The notes: a model not told the origin generated them from the letters alone. Numbered from the stretch's first letter, positions 1 through 8,114 are shown. The stretch: 48,467 bases of DNA from Candidatus Helarchaeota archaeon (GCA_016840125.1 JAEOSY010000634.1:1-48467), one strand, 5' to 3'. Made by a program: numbers and translations.

Positions 1-124
1 AATAATGAAGACCTTCCACTTCCAGTATTTCCTCCTCGCTCTTACATAACTTACAATCTTTGTCAATGAATTCAACGAGGAGGGGGCGTTTATCGTCGGT
101 CCGTTCTAATATTTTATAATCCAT
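1..124 (-). CDS. thioredoxin-like protein, cut by the window edge
   Basis: The ATG lies at 124 and the frame stays open to base 1, so only the first 41 residues are visible. They read MDYKILERTDDKRPLLVEF followed by IDKDCKLCKSEEE. A short strand ending in VEF followed by a Cys-X-X-Cys pair (DCKLCK) is the usual start of a thioredoxin-fold domain, so a thiol-disulfide role is likely. No signal peptide is seen, which suggests a cytoplasmic protein. It lies downstream of the GH10 gene on the same strand, 88 bases away. The partner residues and the rest of the fold are outside the window, so the subfamily cannot be given. Confidence 0.6.
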   Translation of the reverse strand, partial: MDYKILERTDDKRPLLVEFIDKDCKLCKSEEEILEVEGLHY

Positions 125-212
125 TTTGCCGTTCCATATGATAGTATTTAATTTGAGTTTTTTATATATTATGCATTTTGTTTTTGATGTGAGCATAAAA
201 TTCTGGTCCAAG

Positions 213-1532
213 TTAAATTGTGAGGTTGAATTGATTAGAGGCTCCCGCTTCCACATTTCTCAAAAAGGAGTAAGCTCCATTTTGGACGGAGATGTTGTAC
301 AATCCATAAAAACCTTGAAACTGGATATTACCTGAGGAATTAGTTAATTGCGAACCTGAAGTGCGCCAGTCTTGATTAATGAGCTGGTCCAAAGTAGTAT
401 ATACTGGCTTTGGCGTCATATCTTCTCGTATCAATCCCCCATTTTGAATCCAGCTCCTCGAATCTTCCAGATCCCACCAAACAATCCCCTCACACGCAGG
501 ATGGCTAAATAAAAGACTATAGACTCTTCGTGCGTACTCGGCTTGCGCTTCTTCACTCCACACGCCCTTCTTCCATGAATTGGTTATGGGAACTGAGCAC
601 GAGACAGGTGAAAATTCGGTAATATGGATCGGTTTTCCAAGACGTGCAAAGGCTTCCATTGTAGCCCAAAGTTCTGTGGCAGGAACCCAATCCGTCCGTG
701 GTTCATGTAATTGGAATCCGATCGAATTGAAAGGTGCGTTCAAGTCCTTCAGGTCCGCTAAGAGATTGTAATAAGGTCCAAAGCCAAAATCATGCCCTAA
801 AATGCCATAATCATTCACTACTAGACGATCAAAGGTGGGATTCGAGGCGTTTGCCCATAATAAACACGTGCGAACATAATCCACCCGGCTCATACTTGCG
901 AAGGTAGGCGTATGCGCAGGTTCATTGACCACATCCCAATTATCTATCAGTCCCCTATACTTCGAAACGATCGTGGTGATACGATCTTCCAACAATTCCG
1001 CCACATATGTATCATTATCCAAAGATAACCAGTCCGGGATGGAACGGGTCCAAGCTAGCGGGTGCCCCTTGGTCGTGATATTATTTTGGATACAAAAGTT
1101 GATAGTTGCATTGATTTTATTTTCATGGAAAACGCCCTGCGGATTCTCATATGATGGCCAATAGAATGCTAAAACTGCTAAATTAAAGAGATTTTTGAAA
1201 TAGTCCTTATATTGATCATTAAACGAAGAATTTGGATAACTATTGATTGAATAAGCATTACAGCCAAAGATGAACTCATGTTTTAGGTGGGTAAATGAAA
1301 TATTCCACCCTTGAATAGCGGTCCCGTTTGCATATTGTAGATAAATTTGAACCGGGCCCGTACGATGCTGCTGAATCTTGTCATCACACTCTGCTAACAA
1401 TTGCTCGTCCATATATTCGCCGATTAAATTTGGGATGTAGGGTGATAATAACAGGAATATGAAGGATGCATTCACAACTAGGAAAATCAGAAGTCCTGCT
1501 TTCCCACGGCGGCTAAGATTCCTTATCATCAC
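213..1532 (-). CDS. membrane-anchored GH10-family glycoside hydrolase (xylanase-like)
   Basis: The protein has 439 residues. Residues 11-36 form a hydrophobic signal anchor, so the rest should face outside the cell. GH10 landmarks come in the right order: HPLAWTRSIPDW (157-168, family HPLvWhsq.PdW), WDVVNEP (199-205, acid/base Glu204), IGFQLHEPR (271-279) and HITEFSP (303-309, nucleophile Glu306), then VWWDLED near 351. GH10 enzymes cut beta-1,4-xylan internally. The specificity of this one is unproven, because the first motif carries T and R where xylanases have HS. The last 50 residues look like a small beta module. The first codon is GTG at 1532, with ATG at 1529 equally possible, since the AGGTG ribosome site touches both. 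The Yip1-like gene ends 9 bases upstream, so the two may be cotranscribed. Confidence 0.85.
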   Translation of the reverse strand: MMIRNLSRRGKAGLLIFLVVNASFIFLLLSPYIPNLIGEYMDEQLLAECDDKIQQHRTGPVQIYLQYANGTAIQGWNISFTHLKHEFIFGCNAYSINSYPNSSFNDQYKDYFKNLFNLAVLAFYWPSYENPQGVFHENKINATINFCIQNNITTKGHPLAWTRSIPDWLSLDNDTYVAELLEDRITTIVSKYRGLIDNWDVVNEPAHTPTFASMSRVDYVRTCLLWANASNPTFDRLVVNDYGILGHDFGFGPYYNLLADLKDLNAPFNSIGFQLHEPRTDWVPATELWATMEAFARLGKPIHITEFSPVSCSVPITNSWKKGVWSEEAQAEYARRVYSLLFSHPACEGIVWWDLEDSRSWIQNGGLIREDMTPKPVYTTLDQLINQDWRTSGSQLTNSSGNIQFQGFYGLYNISVQNGAYSFLRNVEAGASNQFNLTI

Positions 1533-1541
1533 ACCTGCATC

Positions 1542-2249
1542 TCACACTACTATTAATTCTTCTGCAAAAATGCTCCCTATATATCCAATTAACACTAAAA
1601 ATCCAATAAACGTCGCAACCTGAACGAGCTCTGGAATAGATGCCCGAATTACCGATATGTCAAAAAAAGCTTGATTGACTCTAATCTCCGCAATCCACTT
1701 CCACGCTAAAAATCCAAAAAAAACACTAAAAAAGATCATATTTGAAAGGGTCCAATCAAAAAATGGGGGAATTTCCGTTGTTAGATTGAACTTTTCCACA
1801 AAATAAACCCAAAATATTGTAAAGACTCCTAATAGTAATAAAGGGAGTGTTGATGAATATCCATAAACTGATAGATATTCTTTGTAACTCGAAGGAGTCT
1901 TGATTTTAGAGAGCCTCCTGCTAATAAAATAATTGACGGTTCCAGATATCATGAAATTCAAGATGAATACCAAAAAAAAAGTAAGCCCTATTATTATCAT
2001 AAAAATAACAGGTTTACTGACACTAATACGGAACAACATTTTGAGCTCCGCGTCTAAGGGAACTCCATAATAAATTCGCTCTGGGTATAAAATCCAAAAA
2101 CAAAACACAGTTCCTATTATTAAAGTGCTATAACCCACCAAAAGCAATGAGTGCGTGAATTTTTTGGTGGATTTTTCCTCTGAAAGTACTTTCTTACATT
2201 GATCATAGGGGCGAAATAAGAATCCAGCAATACTTTCAAAGAAAGTCAT
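1542..2249 (-). CDS. Yip1-like polytopic membrane protein
   Basis: The 235-residue protein begins MTFFESIAGFLFRPYDQCKK, the amphipathic start typical of archaeal Yip1-domain proteins. About five membrane segments follow, at roughly 33-54, 75-100, 122-148, 167-183 and 208-230. A basic loop (ISRRLSKIKTPSSYKE) precedes a segment rich in Tyr, Ser and Leu, as in that family. Eukaryotic Yip1 proteins bind Rab GTPases on Golgi membranes. The role of the archaeal relatives is unknown, so no function is claimed. It lies directly upstream of the GH10 gene and is divergent from the next membrane protein. The call rests on pattern only. Confidence 0.5.
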   Translation of the reverse strand: MTFFESIAGFLFRPYDQCKKVLSEEKSTKKFTHSLLLVGYSTLIIGTVFCFWILYPERIYYGVPLDAELKMLFRISVSKPVIFMIIIGLTFFLVFILNFMISGTVNYFISRRLSKIKTPSSYKEYLSVYGYSSTLPLLLLGVFTIFWVYFVEKFNLTTEIPPFFDWTLSNMIFFSVFFGFLAWKWIAEIRVNQAFFDISVIRASIPELVQVATFIGFLVLIGYIGSIFAEELIVV

Positions 2250-2314
2250 AAAAGATTAAAATCAGAATAATGTTAATAAATTTTGTTTAAATCCTTCTTC
2301 AGCTGGTAATACGG

Positions 2315-3220
2315 ATGAGCACGAATGGTGAAATGAAAAGCAATAAGAGTAGTCTTAATGTCAATAAGAAAATTATTTTTGTTATACTAGGTATAATCAA
2401 TGTGATAGTGCTAATTTCATTTATTATTTGGATGCTACACTTGCATACTTTATATCCCGGACACTTTGGCTTCATTATTGATTGGAATAACCTCAATTTA
2501 CAGCCAGATGGTCTGGTGTGGTCTTCTACAGTGATTTTGATTCTATTTTTCTTCTCTACGGGGATTTTCTTTATAGCTGAGGCAAGAAAAACAGCGATTG
2601 AAGCGAGAAAGAATTTCTATTGGGGGCTAATGTTATTTTTAATCTTCGTCGGACTGGCTGAATCCACAACCTTATTCTATTCTGTATTCTCAGCCATGGG
2701 TATCACAATATTTCCTGACGTAATTCCCGGTGTTATGCCGGGCGATTTTGCGTGGTTATTTACTTTTGGCGCGATCTCAATGATCTATTTGATTTATTGC
2801 ATTGAGAAATATGTGAGCGAGCGCGAAAATAGGCTTCTCACAAAAATGATTGCAATTTTAACGTGTTTTGGGATACTTTCCATTATTTTTTCCAATATAC
2901 CCGCCATTGTAAACGGCTCATGGTACCCATATGTCGGTCAAATCTTCCTTTTCCTTCCTTCTATGGGAAGCATGGTTGGGGGATTGTACATACCGATAAT
3001 TTATCGACGGCTTGCTATACGATCCTCAGGTGAACTCAAAGCCGCTTCCCTGAGAATCGCAATTGGATTTCTAGTAGCGATGACAGGTTCGATCCTACTC
3101 ATGTTCAGAAGCTACTTATCGTTTCCTTTCGATTGGGCTATCTTTATTAGTACCACTATCATAGGAGTCATCATCCTCATTCAAGGGTACATAAGAATGC
3201 CCTATGATTCCACAAATTAA
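2315..3220 (+). CDS. polytopic membrane protein, unknown function
   Basis: The protein has 301 residues and about seven hydrophobic segments: near 19-41, 69-89, 104-128, 148-162, 176-195, 208-230, 248-266 and a last stretch near 272-292. The count is approximate because some segments are short. It has a short cytoplasmic start (MSTNGEMKSNKSS) and small loops. I recognise no catalytic motif or family. A TTTAAAT box about 27 bases upstream of the ATG suggests a promoter in the short gap shared with the divergent Yip1-like gene. Its 3' end abuts the GTPase remnant on the opposite strand. Confidence 0.7.
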   Translation: MSTNGEMKSNKSSLNVNKKIIFVILGIINVIVLISFIIWMLHLHTLYPGHFGFIIDWNNLNLQPDGLVWSSTVILILFFFSTGIFFIAEARKTAIEARKNFYWGLMLFLIFVGLAESTTLFYSVFSAMGITIFPDVIPGVMPGDFAWLFTFGAISMIYLIYCIEKYVSERENRLLTKMIAILTCFGILSIIFSNIPAIVNGSWYPYVGQIFLFLPSMGSMVGGLYIPIIYRRLAIRSSGELKAASLRIAIGFLVAMTGSILLMFRSYLSFPFDWAIFISTTIIGVIILIQGYIRMPYDSTN

Positions 3221-3224
3221 TCCA

Positions 3225-3298
3225 AACTTTTTGCAACTGGTTTTACCGACGCCTCCATCTCCTACCAGAGGCACCTTGAATAAGTATTGAGTTTCCAT
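3225..3298 (-). pseudogene. 5' remnant of a Ras-like small GTPase gene
   Basis: Reading left from the ATG at 3298 gives METQYLFKVPLVGDGGVGKTS followed by CKKFG. This is the first beta strand and the complete G1/P-loop (GDGGVGKTS) of a Ras/Rab/Arf-type small GTPase, with the right distance from the start Met. After about 25 residues the similarity stops. The frame then runs antisense through the end of the 301-residue gene to a stop at 3116, with no switch regions and no NKxD motif. A truncated gene left by a rearrangement is the simplest reading. The TATA-like box at 3321-3332 is still in place. A 60-residue expressed peptide is possible but would lack a GTPase fold. Confidence 0.6.
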
Positions 3299-3320
3299 TC
3301 TCTTTTCTATCCCACAATCT

Positions 3321-3332
3321 CATTAAATATAG
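3321..3332 (-). promoter_or_regulatory. TATA-like box of the GTPase remnant
   Basis: On the minus strand this reads CTATATTTAATG and lies about 25 bases before the ATG at 3298, the spacing of archaeal TATA boxes for leaderless or short-leader mRNAs. The same AT-rich stretch could also serve the divergent ornithine carbamoyltransferase gene. Confidence 0.35.
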
Positions 3333-3395
3333 AAATTATTATAGTAATAATGGTACTTAAAAAAACATTTAGTAATTCCAAGGGTTTGAAAAATA

Positions 3396-4304
3396 GTGAA
3401 GGGCAGATCATTTTTAACCTTAAAAGACTTCACATTTGAAGAAATCAAGTTTCTTCTAGAAATGGCAAAGGATTTTAAGCAACATCATGAGACGTTCAAG
3501 CGACAACGCCCGTTTTTTGGTAAAATTTTATTTCTCATGTTCCAGAAACGCTCTACACGGACGCGAGTGACGGCTGAAGTCGCGATGTCCGATTTAGGTG
3601 GAAAAGCAATATTTCTCGGAGCAGAAGATATCCATTTAGGGGTGAATGAAACCCTTAGAGATACCGCTCGCTTCCTTGGTCGGATGGCATCAGCCCTTCT
3701 AGTTCGAGTATTCAATCATGAAGAGCTAGAGGAATTAGCTCAGTATGCTGGAATTCCAGTTATAAACGCCTTATCAGATAAATATCACCCCCTCCAAGGA
3801 TTAACTGATGTATTTACAATAAATTCCCATTTTGGGACTCTCATTGAGAAAAAGGTGGCTTGGATAGGGGATGGAAATAATGTATGTAACTCGCTTATGA
3901 TAGCTTGCGCAAAGTTGGGGTTAGAAATACAGGTTGCAAGCCCCCCTGGATATGAGCCGCTCCAAGACATTCTCACTTACTGTCAAAAATTAAAGCATGC
4001 CCAAATTCAAGTTACACATGACCCAATAGAAGCTGTCTCAGGTGCAGATGCAATCGTTACTGATACATTTATTTCAATGGGCCAAGAAGCTCAAAGGGCG
4101 GAAAAGTTACCACATTTTAAAGATTTTCAGGTGAATTCCGCTTTGATCAAACACGCTAATCCCGACTATATCTTCATGCACTGCCTTCCTCGACACCAAG
4201 AAGAAGTAACGGACGAAATCTTCTATGGACCTCATTCTGTGGTATTTGATGAAGCTGAGAATCGCCTGTATACATTAGCCTCATTACTAAACAATCTCTT
4301 CTAG
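3396..4304 (+). CDS. argF: ornithine carbamoyltransferase
   Basis: The enzyme transfers the carbamoyl group from carbamoyl phosphate to ornithine to make citrulline, in arginine synthesis or the reverse catabolic route. It is a cytoplasmic homotrimeric-type enzyme. The 302-residue length is normal. Diagnostic motifs are all present: STRTR (53-57, carbamoyl phosphate), HPLQGLTD (131-138), the SMG loop DTFISMGQE (223-231) that marks ornithine rather than aspartate specificity, and HCLP (262-265). The start is GTG, giving MKGRSFLTLKDFT, which aligns with the usual first helix. The alpha/beta hydrolase gene follows after 16 bases. No other arginine genes are in the window. Confidence 0.95.
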   Translation: MKGRSFLTLKDFTFEEIKFLLEMAKDFKQHHETFKRQRPFFGKILFLMFQKRSTRTRVTAEVAMSDLGGKAIFLGAEDIHLGVNETLRDTARFLGRMASALLVRVFNHEELEELAQYAGIPVINALSDKYHPLQGLTDVFTINSHFGTLIEKKVAWIGDGNNVCNSLMIACAKLGLEIQVASPPGYEPLQDILTYCQKLKHAQIQVTHDPIEAVSGADAIVTDTFISMGQEAQRAEKLPHFKDFQVNSALIKHANPDYIFMHCLPRHQEEVTDEIFYGPHSVVFDEAENRLYTLASLLNNLF

Positions 4305-4320
4305 CACAGAAGGGCTTCTT

Positions 4321-5082
4321 TTGATCGAGAAAAATATTAGCTTACAACATAATAATACAGCACTTACCGGAATGCTCTTTATTCCCGAAGGAACTGAGAG
4401 AAGTCCGGCTGTGATAATCGCACATGGACTTCCCAGCACTCCTTTACCCGTCCAAGAAAAGGGTTATGACGACTTAGGACGAAAAGTCTGCTCTTTAGGC
4501 TTTGTTTCCATTATTTTCAACTTCTCAGGTTGCCAAGGCTCGGGAGGGTTCTTCAGTTTGAAGAATTGGGTAAAGGATATCGCTTTCATTTCCAACTATG
4601 TAAGGGATTTGAACGAAGTAGATCCAAAAAACATCACCTTTCTAGCTTTCAGTATGGGGACTATTCCTACCATCTATTATCTTGCAAATCAGGCAAGTGT
4701 TAATGGTATCATTCCCCATCAACTTATTATCTGTGCTTGTCCCGCTGCATTGTCCGATAAACGATTGGCTGAATTACGGCTTGGAATTCATCTCACTGCG
4801 GATGGCGGGGGTATTCGAATAGAGAACAATTATGACCAAGAAATAATCTCCGAATTCAAGGAACATCTCCCCATTAATTGGATTGCTTCTATCGCCCTCC
4901 CAAAATTCATTCTCCATGGTGCCCAAGATGATTTGATCGATGTCAAAAATGCTACCCAATTATATGAGGCAGCGTTAGATCCAAAAGAATTGATTATTTT
5001 AAAAGAGGCTGGCCATAAATTACGACAGAATAATGCTGCAATGCATAAAATCCTTGAAATAATAAGAAAGTCTGTTTCTTAA
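4321..5082 (+). CDS. alpha/beta hydrolase, serine-hydrolase type
   Basis: The 253-residue cytoplasmic protein shows the alpha/beta hydrolase order. AHGLPS (35-40) supplies the oxyanion loop. NFSGCQGSGG (67-76) follows. AFSMGT (109-114) is the nucleophile elbow with Ser111, Ala replacing the first Gly of GxSxG. LHGAQDDLID (198-207) carries the acid Asp203 or Asp204, and AGHKL (230-234) carries His232. The family includes esterases, acyl-peptidases and dienelactone-hydrolase relatives, and the substrate cannot be read from the sequence. The start is TTG at 4321, 16 bases after argF, so cotranscription is likely. The gene converges with the lysine-rich gene, overlapping it by 4 bases. Confidence 0.85.
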   Translation: MIEKNISLQHNNTALTGMLFIPEGTERSPAVIIAHGLPSTPLPVQEKGYDDLGRKVCSLGFVSIIFNFSGCQGSGGFFSLKNWVKDIAFISNYVRDLNEVDPKNITFLAFSMGTIPTIYYLANQASVNGIIPHQLIICACPAALSDKRLAELRLGIHLTADGGGIRIENNYDQEIISEFKEHLPINWIASIALPKFILHGAQDDLIDVKNATQLYEAALDPKELIILKEAGHKLRQNNAAMHKILEIIRKSVS

Positions 5083-5417
5083 AATGAGTTTTTCTTCTTT
5101 TTCGATTTCTTACGCTTTTTTTTAGGCTTTTTCTCAACCTTTTCCCATTTAGGCTCCTCTTTCTTTTCTTTGTCATATTGGTCTTGGTAATATCCTTCCT
5201 TCCAGATCCAGGGCTCGCGCTTTTTTTCAGCTTCCCAGCGCGGATCATTCTTTTTTTTCTTAATAATATCATCTTGGTAATATTTCTGCCCCTCTAACCA
5301 AGGCTCTGGCGCCAGTAAAGGCTTTTTTTTCTTCTTTTTCGGCTTCTTTTTGACGGCTTCAACTTCCCCTGCTTTAAAAGGGCCGTAACGCTTCCGCTTC
5401 TTCTTCGAGCGCGGCAT
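5079..5417 (-). CDS. lysine-rich small protein with EPW-YYQD repeats
   Basis: The protein has 112 residues and about a third are lysine. It opens with a basic patch, then GPFKAGEVEAVKKKPKK. Two copies of one unit follow: PEPWLEGQKYYQDD and REPWIWKEGYYQDQ, with EPKWEKVEKK as a possible decayed third. The C-terminal end is nearly all Lys and Arg. The protein upstream (5432-5680) has the same GPF...EV..K and EPWL..QKYYQD elements, so the two are paralogs. I know no family for them. The composition suggests nucleic-acid or ribosome binding, which is inference. An AGAGGT ribosome site precedes the ATG. Confidence 0.65.
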   Translation of the reverse strand: MPRSKKKRKRYGPFKAGEVEAVKKKPKKKKKKPLLAPEPWLEGQKYYQDDIIKKKKNDPRWEAEKKREPWIWKEGYYQDQYDKEKKEEPKWEKVEKKPKKKRKKSKKKKNSF

Positions 5418-5431
5418 TCGGATACCTCTAG

Positions 5432-5680
5432 TTAATCGTCTTTGGGATCATAATAATTATCGTAATAATCATCGTACATTTGCTTTCTTTCGCGTTCTTT
5501 ATCTTTTTTATCTTTCTCATCATGCCGATCTTGGTAATATTTTTGCGCGTCAAGCCAAGGCTCCGGAAACAAGCCATGCTTATCCCTCTTCCCCTTCTTT
5601 GGTACTTTCTTTCGTACCTCCTCAATTTCATCCTCACTAAAAGGACCTAAATCCACTTTCTTCTTTTTTTTACTTCCCAT
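5432..5680 (-). CDS. lysine-rich small protein, paralog of its neighbour
   Basis: I place the start at the ATG at 5680, giving 82 residues beginning MGSKKKKKVDLGPFSEDE. The frame is open further upstream, but that part overlaps the C-terminal end of elp3 in another frame and a TATA-like box sits just before 5680. The unit PEPWLDAQKYYQDR matches the repeats of the adjacent 112-residue protein. The tail is acidic and tyrosine-rich (DDYYDNYYDPKDD), unlike the basic tail of the neighbour. The function is unknown. The pair looks like a tandem duplication with diverged ends. Confidence 0.65.
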   Translation of the reverse strand: MGSKKKKKVDLGPFSEDEIEEVRKKVPKKGKRDKHGLFPEPWLDAQKYYQDRHDEKDKKDKERERKQMYDDYYDNYYDPKDD

Positions 5681-5705
5681 AAGTACTACTACGAAATCAT
5701 AGGTA

Positions 5706-5714
5706 TTAAATATA
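5706..5714 (-). promoter_or_regulatory. TATA-like box before the 82-residue lysine-rich gene
   Basis: TATATTTAA on the minus strand lies 26-34 bases upstream of the ATG at 5680, in the 52-base gap after elp3. The spacing suggests the lysine-rich pair has its own promoter and a very short leader. Confidence 0.4.
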
Positions 5715-5732
5715 TTTGGTAATTTCTGATCC

Positions 5733-7346
5733 CTACAGTATTTTTGCGACGTATGCTCCATCGCGGTGGTATCCCAACCGATAATAATATTCTCGCACCC
5801 CAATACCACTAGTAACCAAAATTTTCTTGCAATCAAAATCCTCATTAGCGATTCGCTCGGCTTCATTTAATAATTGTAATCCATATCCTCGATGTTGCCA
5901 TATTTCTGGTTCAGATTTTGACTCTTTGAAAGGGGCAATGGGGCCATACACATGCAATTGCCTTACGAGTGCAGATGACATCTTGATAATTTCAGATCGA
6001 TAGGCGTGTTCAGATGGAATCCGCAATCTTAAAAAGCCAATGAGTATATTTTGGTTAACTTCTTCGTAAGCAATGAAAAGTTCCTCTCCATCTGAGGCAG
6101 GATATTTTTCTATCGTCAGTTCAATATTATTCGGATCTGGATCTTTATCCTCCTTAAGTTTAACATGTCCAACTTCCCGACATCGAATACAATTACATTT
6201 TACATTCTCTTTTTCTAACTTTGCATGAATAAATTCTCTGAGATTACTCTTGTTTGGACCTGCATCAATTAGTTGCACTGGAATATCCCGTTGTACTCGT
6301 TGAATCCGAATCCATTTAGGGAATTTTTTCCATACATCTACTAAAAGCTCCACAACTTCTTCAGTTGTATATGGAGTATAATCTCCCCTTCTCCACAAAT
6401 CATATAATTCAGTCCCCTTAATTACCAGCGTAGGATAGATCTTCAACTCATCCGGTTTAAAATGAGGATCTGTAAAAATCGTTTCAAAAGCTTCAAGATC
6501 CTTTTGAGAATCACTAAGTGGCATACCTGGCATCATATGATAAACGCATTTCAGGCCCGAATCTTTTAGTAGTTGTGTCGCCTTAATCACATCCCCGATG
6601 GAATGGCCCCGTTTCACAAAGTTATAGATGTCATCTCGCACATTTTGAACTCCAATTTCAACTCGTGTCACCCCCCAACCGAGCATGCGATCAATATATG
6701 TTTGATTACAGAAATCTGGGCGTGTTTCAATGGTGATCCCCGTGTTGCGACGCGGCGATAATTCACAAACCTGCTCAACCTCCGAAAAAGAACCAGTTTC
6801 GGTCTGACAAATCGCTTCTAAACACCGCTTCACAAACCAATGCTGATATTCTTCAGGAGTTGCCAAAAATGTCCCACCCATGATAATTAGTTCCACCTTA
6901 TCAACATCATGTCCTATGGTTCGGAGCTGTAAGAGTCTATTTTTAACTTGCTGATATGGATCGAAGTTATTCTGTATCGCTCGAAGTGTTGCGGGTTCTC
7001 TTCCAGTATAGCTTTGAGGGGCACCAACATCAGGTCCCCCTGGACAATATAAACATTTTCCATGAGGACATGGGTAAGGCTGAGCCATAACTGCAACAAC
7101 AACAATTCCTGAAATAGTGCGTACTCGTTTAGTTCTCAGAATAGGAATTGCAATTTCCCGCTCCTCCTCTGTTGCAACTTCTAATATATCACCATTTCTT
7201 GGTAGTTTGGGAAGTTTGTATTTTCCACATATTCGGGCTTTGGCCCGTGCAAGATCTTTTGTGTTTTTAACTCTCCCATTGAGTATCTCATCTAGAATCT
7301 CACGGCAAACAATGTCCAATTCCACAAAAGTACCTCTTCGAATCAT
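5733..7346 (-). CDS. elp3: Elp3-family tRNA uridine-34 acetyltransferase (radical SAM + GNAT)
   Basis: The 537-residue protein has the full Elp3 layout. A basic N-terminal part is followed by the radical-SAM cluster site C93-PHGK-C98-LY-C101 and GREPATLRA (tRNA/AcCoA region). A TIM-barrel body contains TRVEIGVQN and MPGMPLSD. The C-terminal GNAT domain has the acetyl-CoA loop QHRGYG and ends SGIGVREYYYRLGYHRDGAYVAKIL-like. Elp3 starts the cm5U-type modification at wobble uridine 34 of tRNA. Archaeal Elp3 works without the other Elongator subunits, and none are seen here. A minus-strand box CTTTAAATAA at 7375-7384 lies about 30 bases upstream. The lysine-rich pair follows on the same strand. 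Confidence 0.96.
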   Translation of the reverse strand: MIRRGTFVELDIVCREILDEILNGRVKNTKDLARAKARICGKYKLPKLPRNGDILEVATEEEREIAIPILRTKRVRTISGIVVVAVMAQPYPCPHGKCLYCPGGPDVGAPQSYTGREPATLRAIQNNFDPYQQVKNRLLQLRTIGHDVDKVELIIMGGTFLATPEEYQHWFVKRCLEAICQTETGSFSEVEQVCELSPRRNTGITIETRPDFCNQTYIDRMLGWGVTRVEIGVQNVRDDIYNFVKRGHSIGDVIKATQLLKDSGLKCVYHMMPGMPLSDSQKDLEAFETIFTDPHFKPDELKIYPTLVIKGTELYDLWRRGDYTPYTTEEVVELLVDVWKKFPKWIRIQRVQRDIPVQLIDAGPNKSNLREFIHAKLEKENVKCNCIRCREVGHVKLKEDKDPDPNNIELTIEKYPASDGEELFIAYEEVNQNILIGFLRLRIPSEHAYRSEIIKMSSALVRQLHVYGPIAPFKESKSEPEIWQHRGYGLQLLNEAERIANEDFDCKKILVTSGIGVREYYYRLGYHRDGAYVAKIL

Positions 7347-7645
7347 CAGATCTAACTAATATAATCCATGATCGTTATTTAAAGAAATTGAACAAGTCTT
7401 TGAGGAACAAATTTGGAGTCGAATATAATTTTTAACTATGAAATAGGCAATTTATAATGCGTTCTTTAAATATTTTCATTGAGTTTGACATTAAAACATA
7501 TACGATTTATAATGAAACGCAAACTATTATGTGGATAATAGGGAGAAATGAGCAAAAATTACCAAATTTTTTAAATTTTTCATTGTGTTTTCTTAAAATG
7601 AAATCTAAAACCTATTCATCTAGAATATATTTAGGATAAAGAAAA
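7347..7645. other. intergenic region between divergent elp3 and redox gene
   Basis: This AT-rich 299-base gap holds the elp3 promoter box near 7375-7384. I see no tRNA, no strong hairpin and no convincing gene. A 60-codon frame at 7457-7639 has no ribosome site and a composition like random AT-rich DNA. The box GAATATATTTAGG at 7622-7634 is close to the next ATG and may belong to that gene's promoter. Confidence 0.5.
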
Positions 7646-8026
7646 ATGGAGCAAAAACCCAGTATTTTAGTACATATAGAGTTCTTTCAAGCTAAGGATT
7701 GCCCGTATTGTCCCACGGTACGGAAGATGCTGCTTGATGAATTATTTAATTCTGAATTGGGTAAATATCTACTCATTGAAGAAATTGATATCAATACCTC
7801 AGTCGGACGGGAACGTTCGAAGAAATATAAGTTGAAGGGCGTACCGTCTTTAGCTTTCAACGGGAAATTAAAATTCGCGGGAATTCCACATCCTGTCCTT
7901 TTGAAAAATGAGGTGAAGCGATTAGTAAAGGGTGAGACTCCTAAACCCAAGCGCTCGAAACAGAAATTTTTAAAACCCGCTGATCTTACGAAAAACGATG
8001 AAAGGGAGCTCCCGTTTTATACATAA
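7646..8026 (+). CDS. thioredoxin/glutaredoxin-like protein with CPYC site
   Basis: The protein has 126 residues. The N-terminal strand VHIEFFQAKDCPYCPTVRKM contains the redox motif Cys-Pro-Tyr-Cys of glutaredoxins and archaeal thioredoxins. GVPSLAFNGKLKFAGIP supplies the cis-proline (VPS) and the following strand. The last 30 residues are a basic extension (GETPKPKRSKQKFLKPADL). It has no signal peptide, so thiol-disulfide exchange in the cytoplasm is likely. The reductant and targets are unknown. It converges with the aIF1A gene, with a hairpin between them. Confidence 0.85.
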   Translation: MEQKPSILVHIEFFQAKDCPYCPTVRKMLLDELFNSELGKYLLIEEIDINTSVGRERSKKYKLKGVPSLAFNGKLKFAGIPHPVLLKNEVKRLVKGETPKPKRSKQKFLKPADLTKNDERELPFYT

Positions 8027-8082
8027 TCCTAAAAATCAAAATACTTCATCAAATAGTTTGATCTCTTTTAGAAGAATTAACT

Positions 8083-8104
8083 ACTAGAAGTATCCTTTTC
8101 TAGT
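8083..8104. terminator. hairpin between convergent genes
   Basis: ACTAGAA (8083-8089) and TTCTAGT (8098-8104) form a perfect 7-bp stem with an 8-base loop, followed by T residues on the plus strand. It lies between the ends of the redox gene and aIF1A and could serve both directions. Archaeal termination depends mainly on T-runs, so the role is tentative. Confidence 0.4.
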
Positions 8105-8114
8105 TTTGAAAAAA

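Noticed and set aside
5733..5866. N-terminal extension of the 82-residue lysine-rich protein
   Set aside because: It overlaps the end of elp3 in another frame, and a TATA-like box lies directly before the ATG at 5680, so the shorter protein is preferred.
7457..7639. 60-codon plus-strand frame before the CPYC redox gene
   Set aside because: It has no ribosome-binding site, and its AT-driven amino acid mix (Ile, Asn, Lys, Phe) looks like untranslated DNA.
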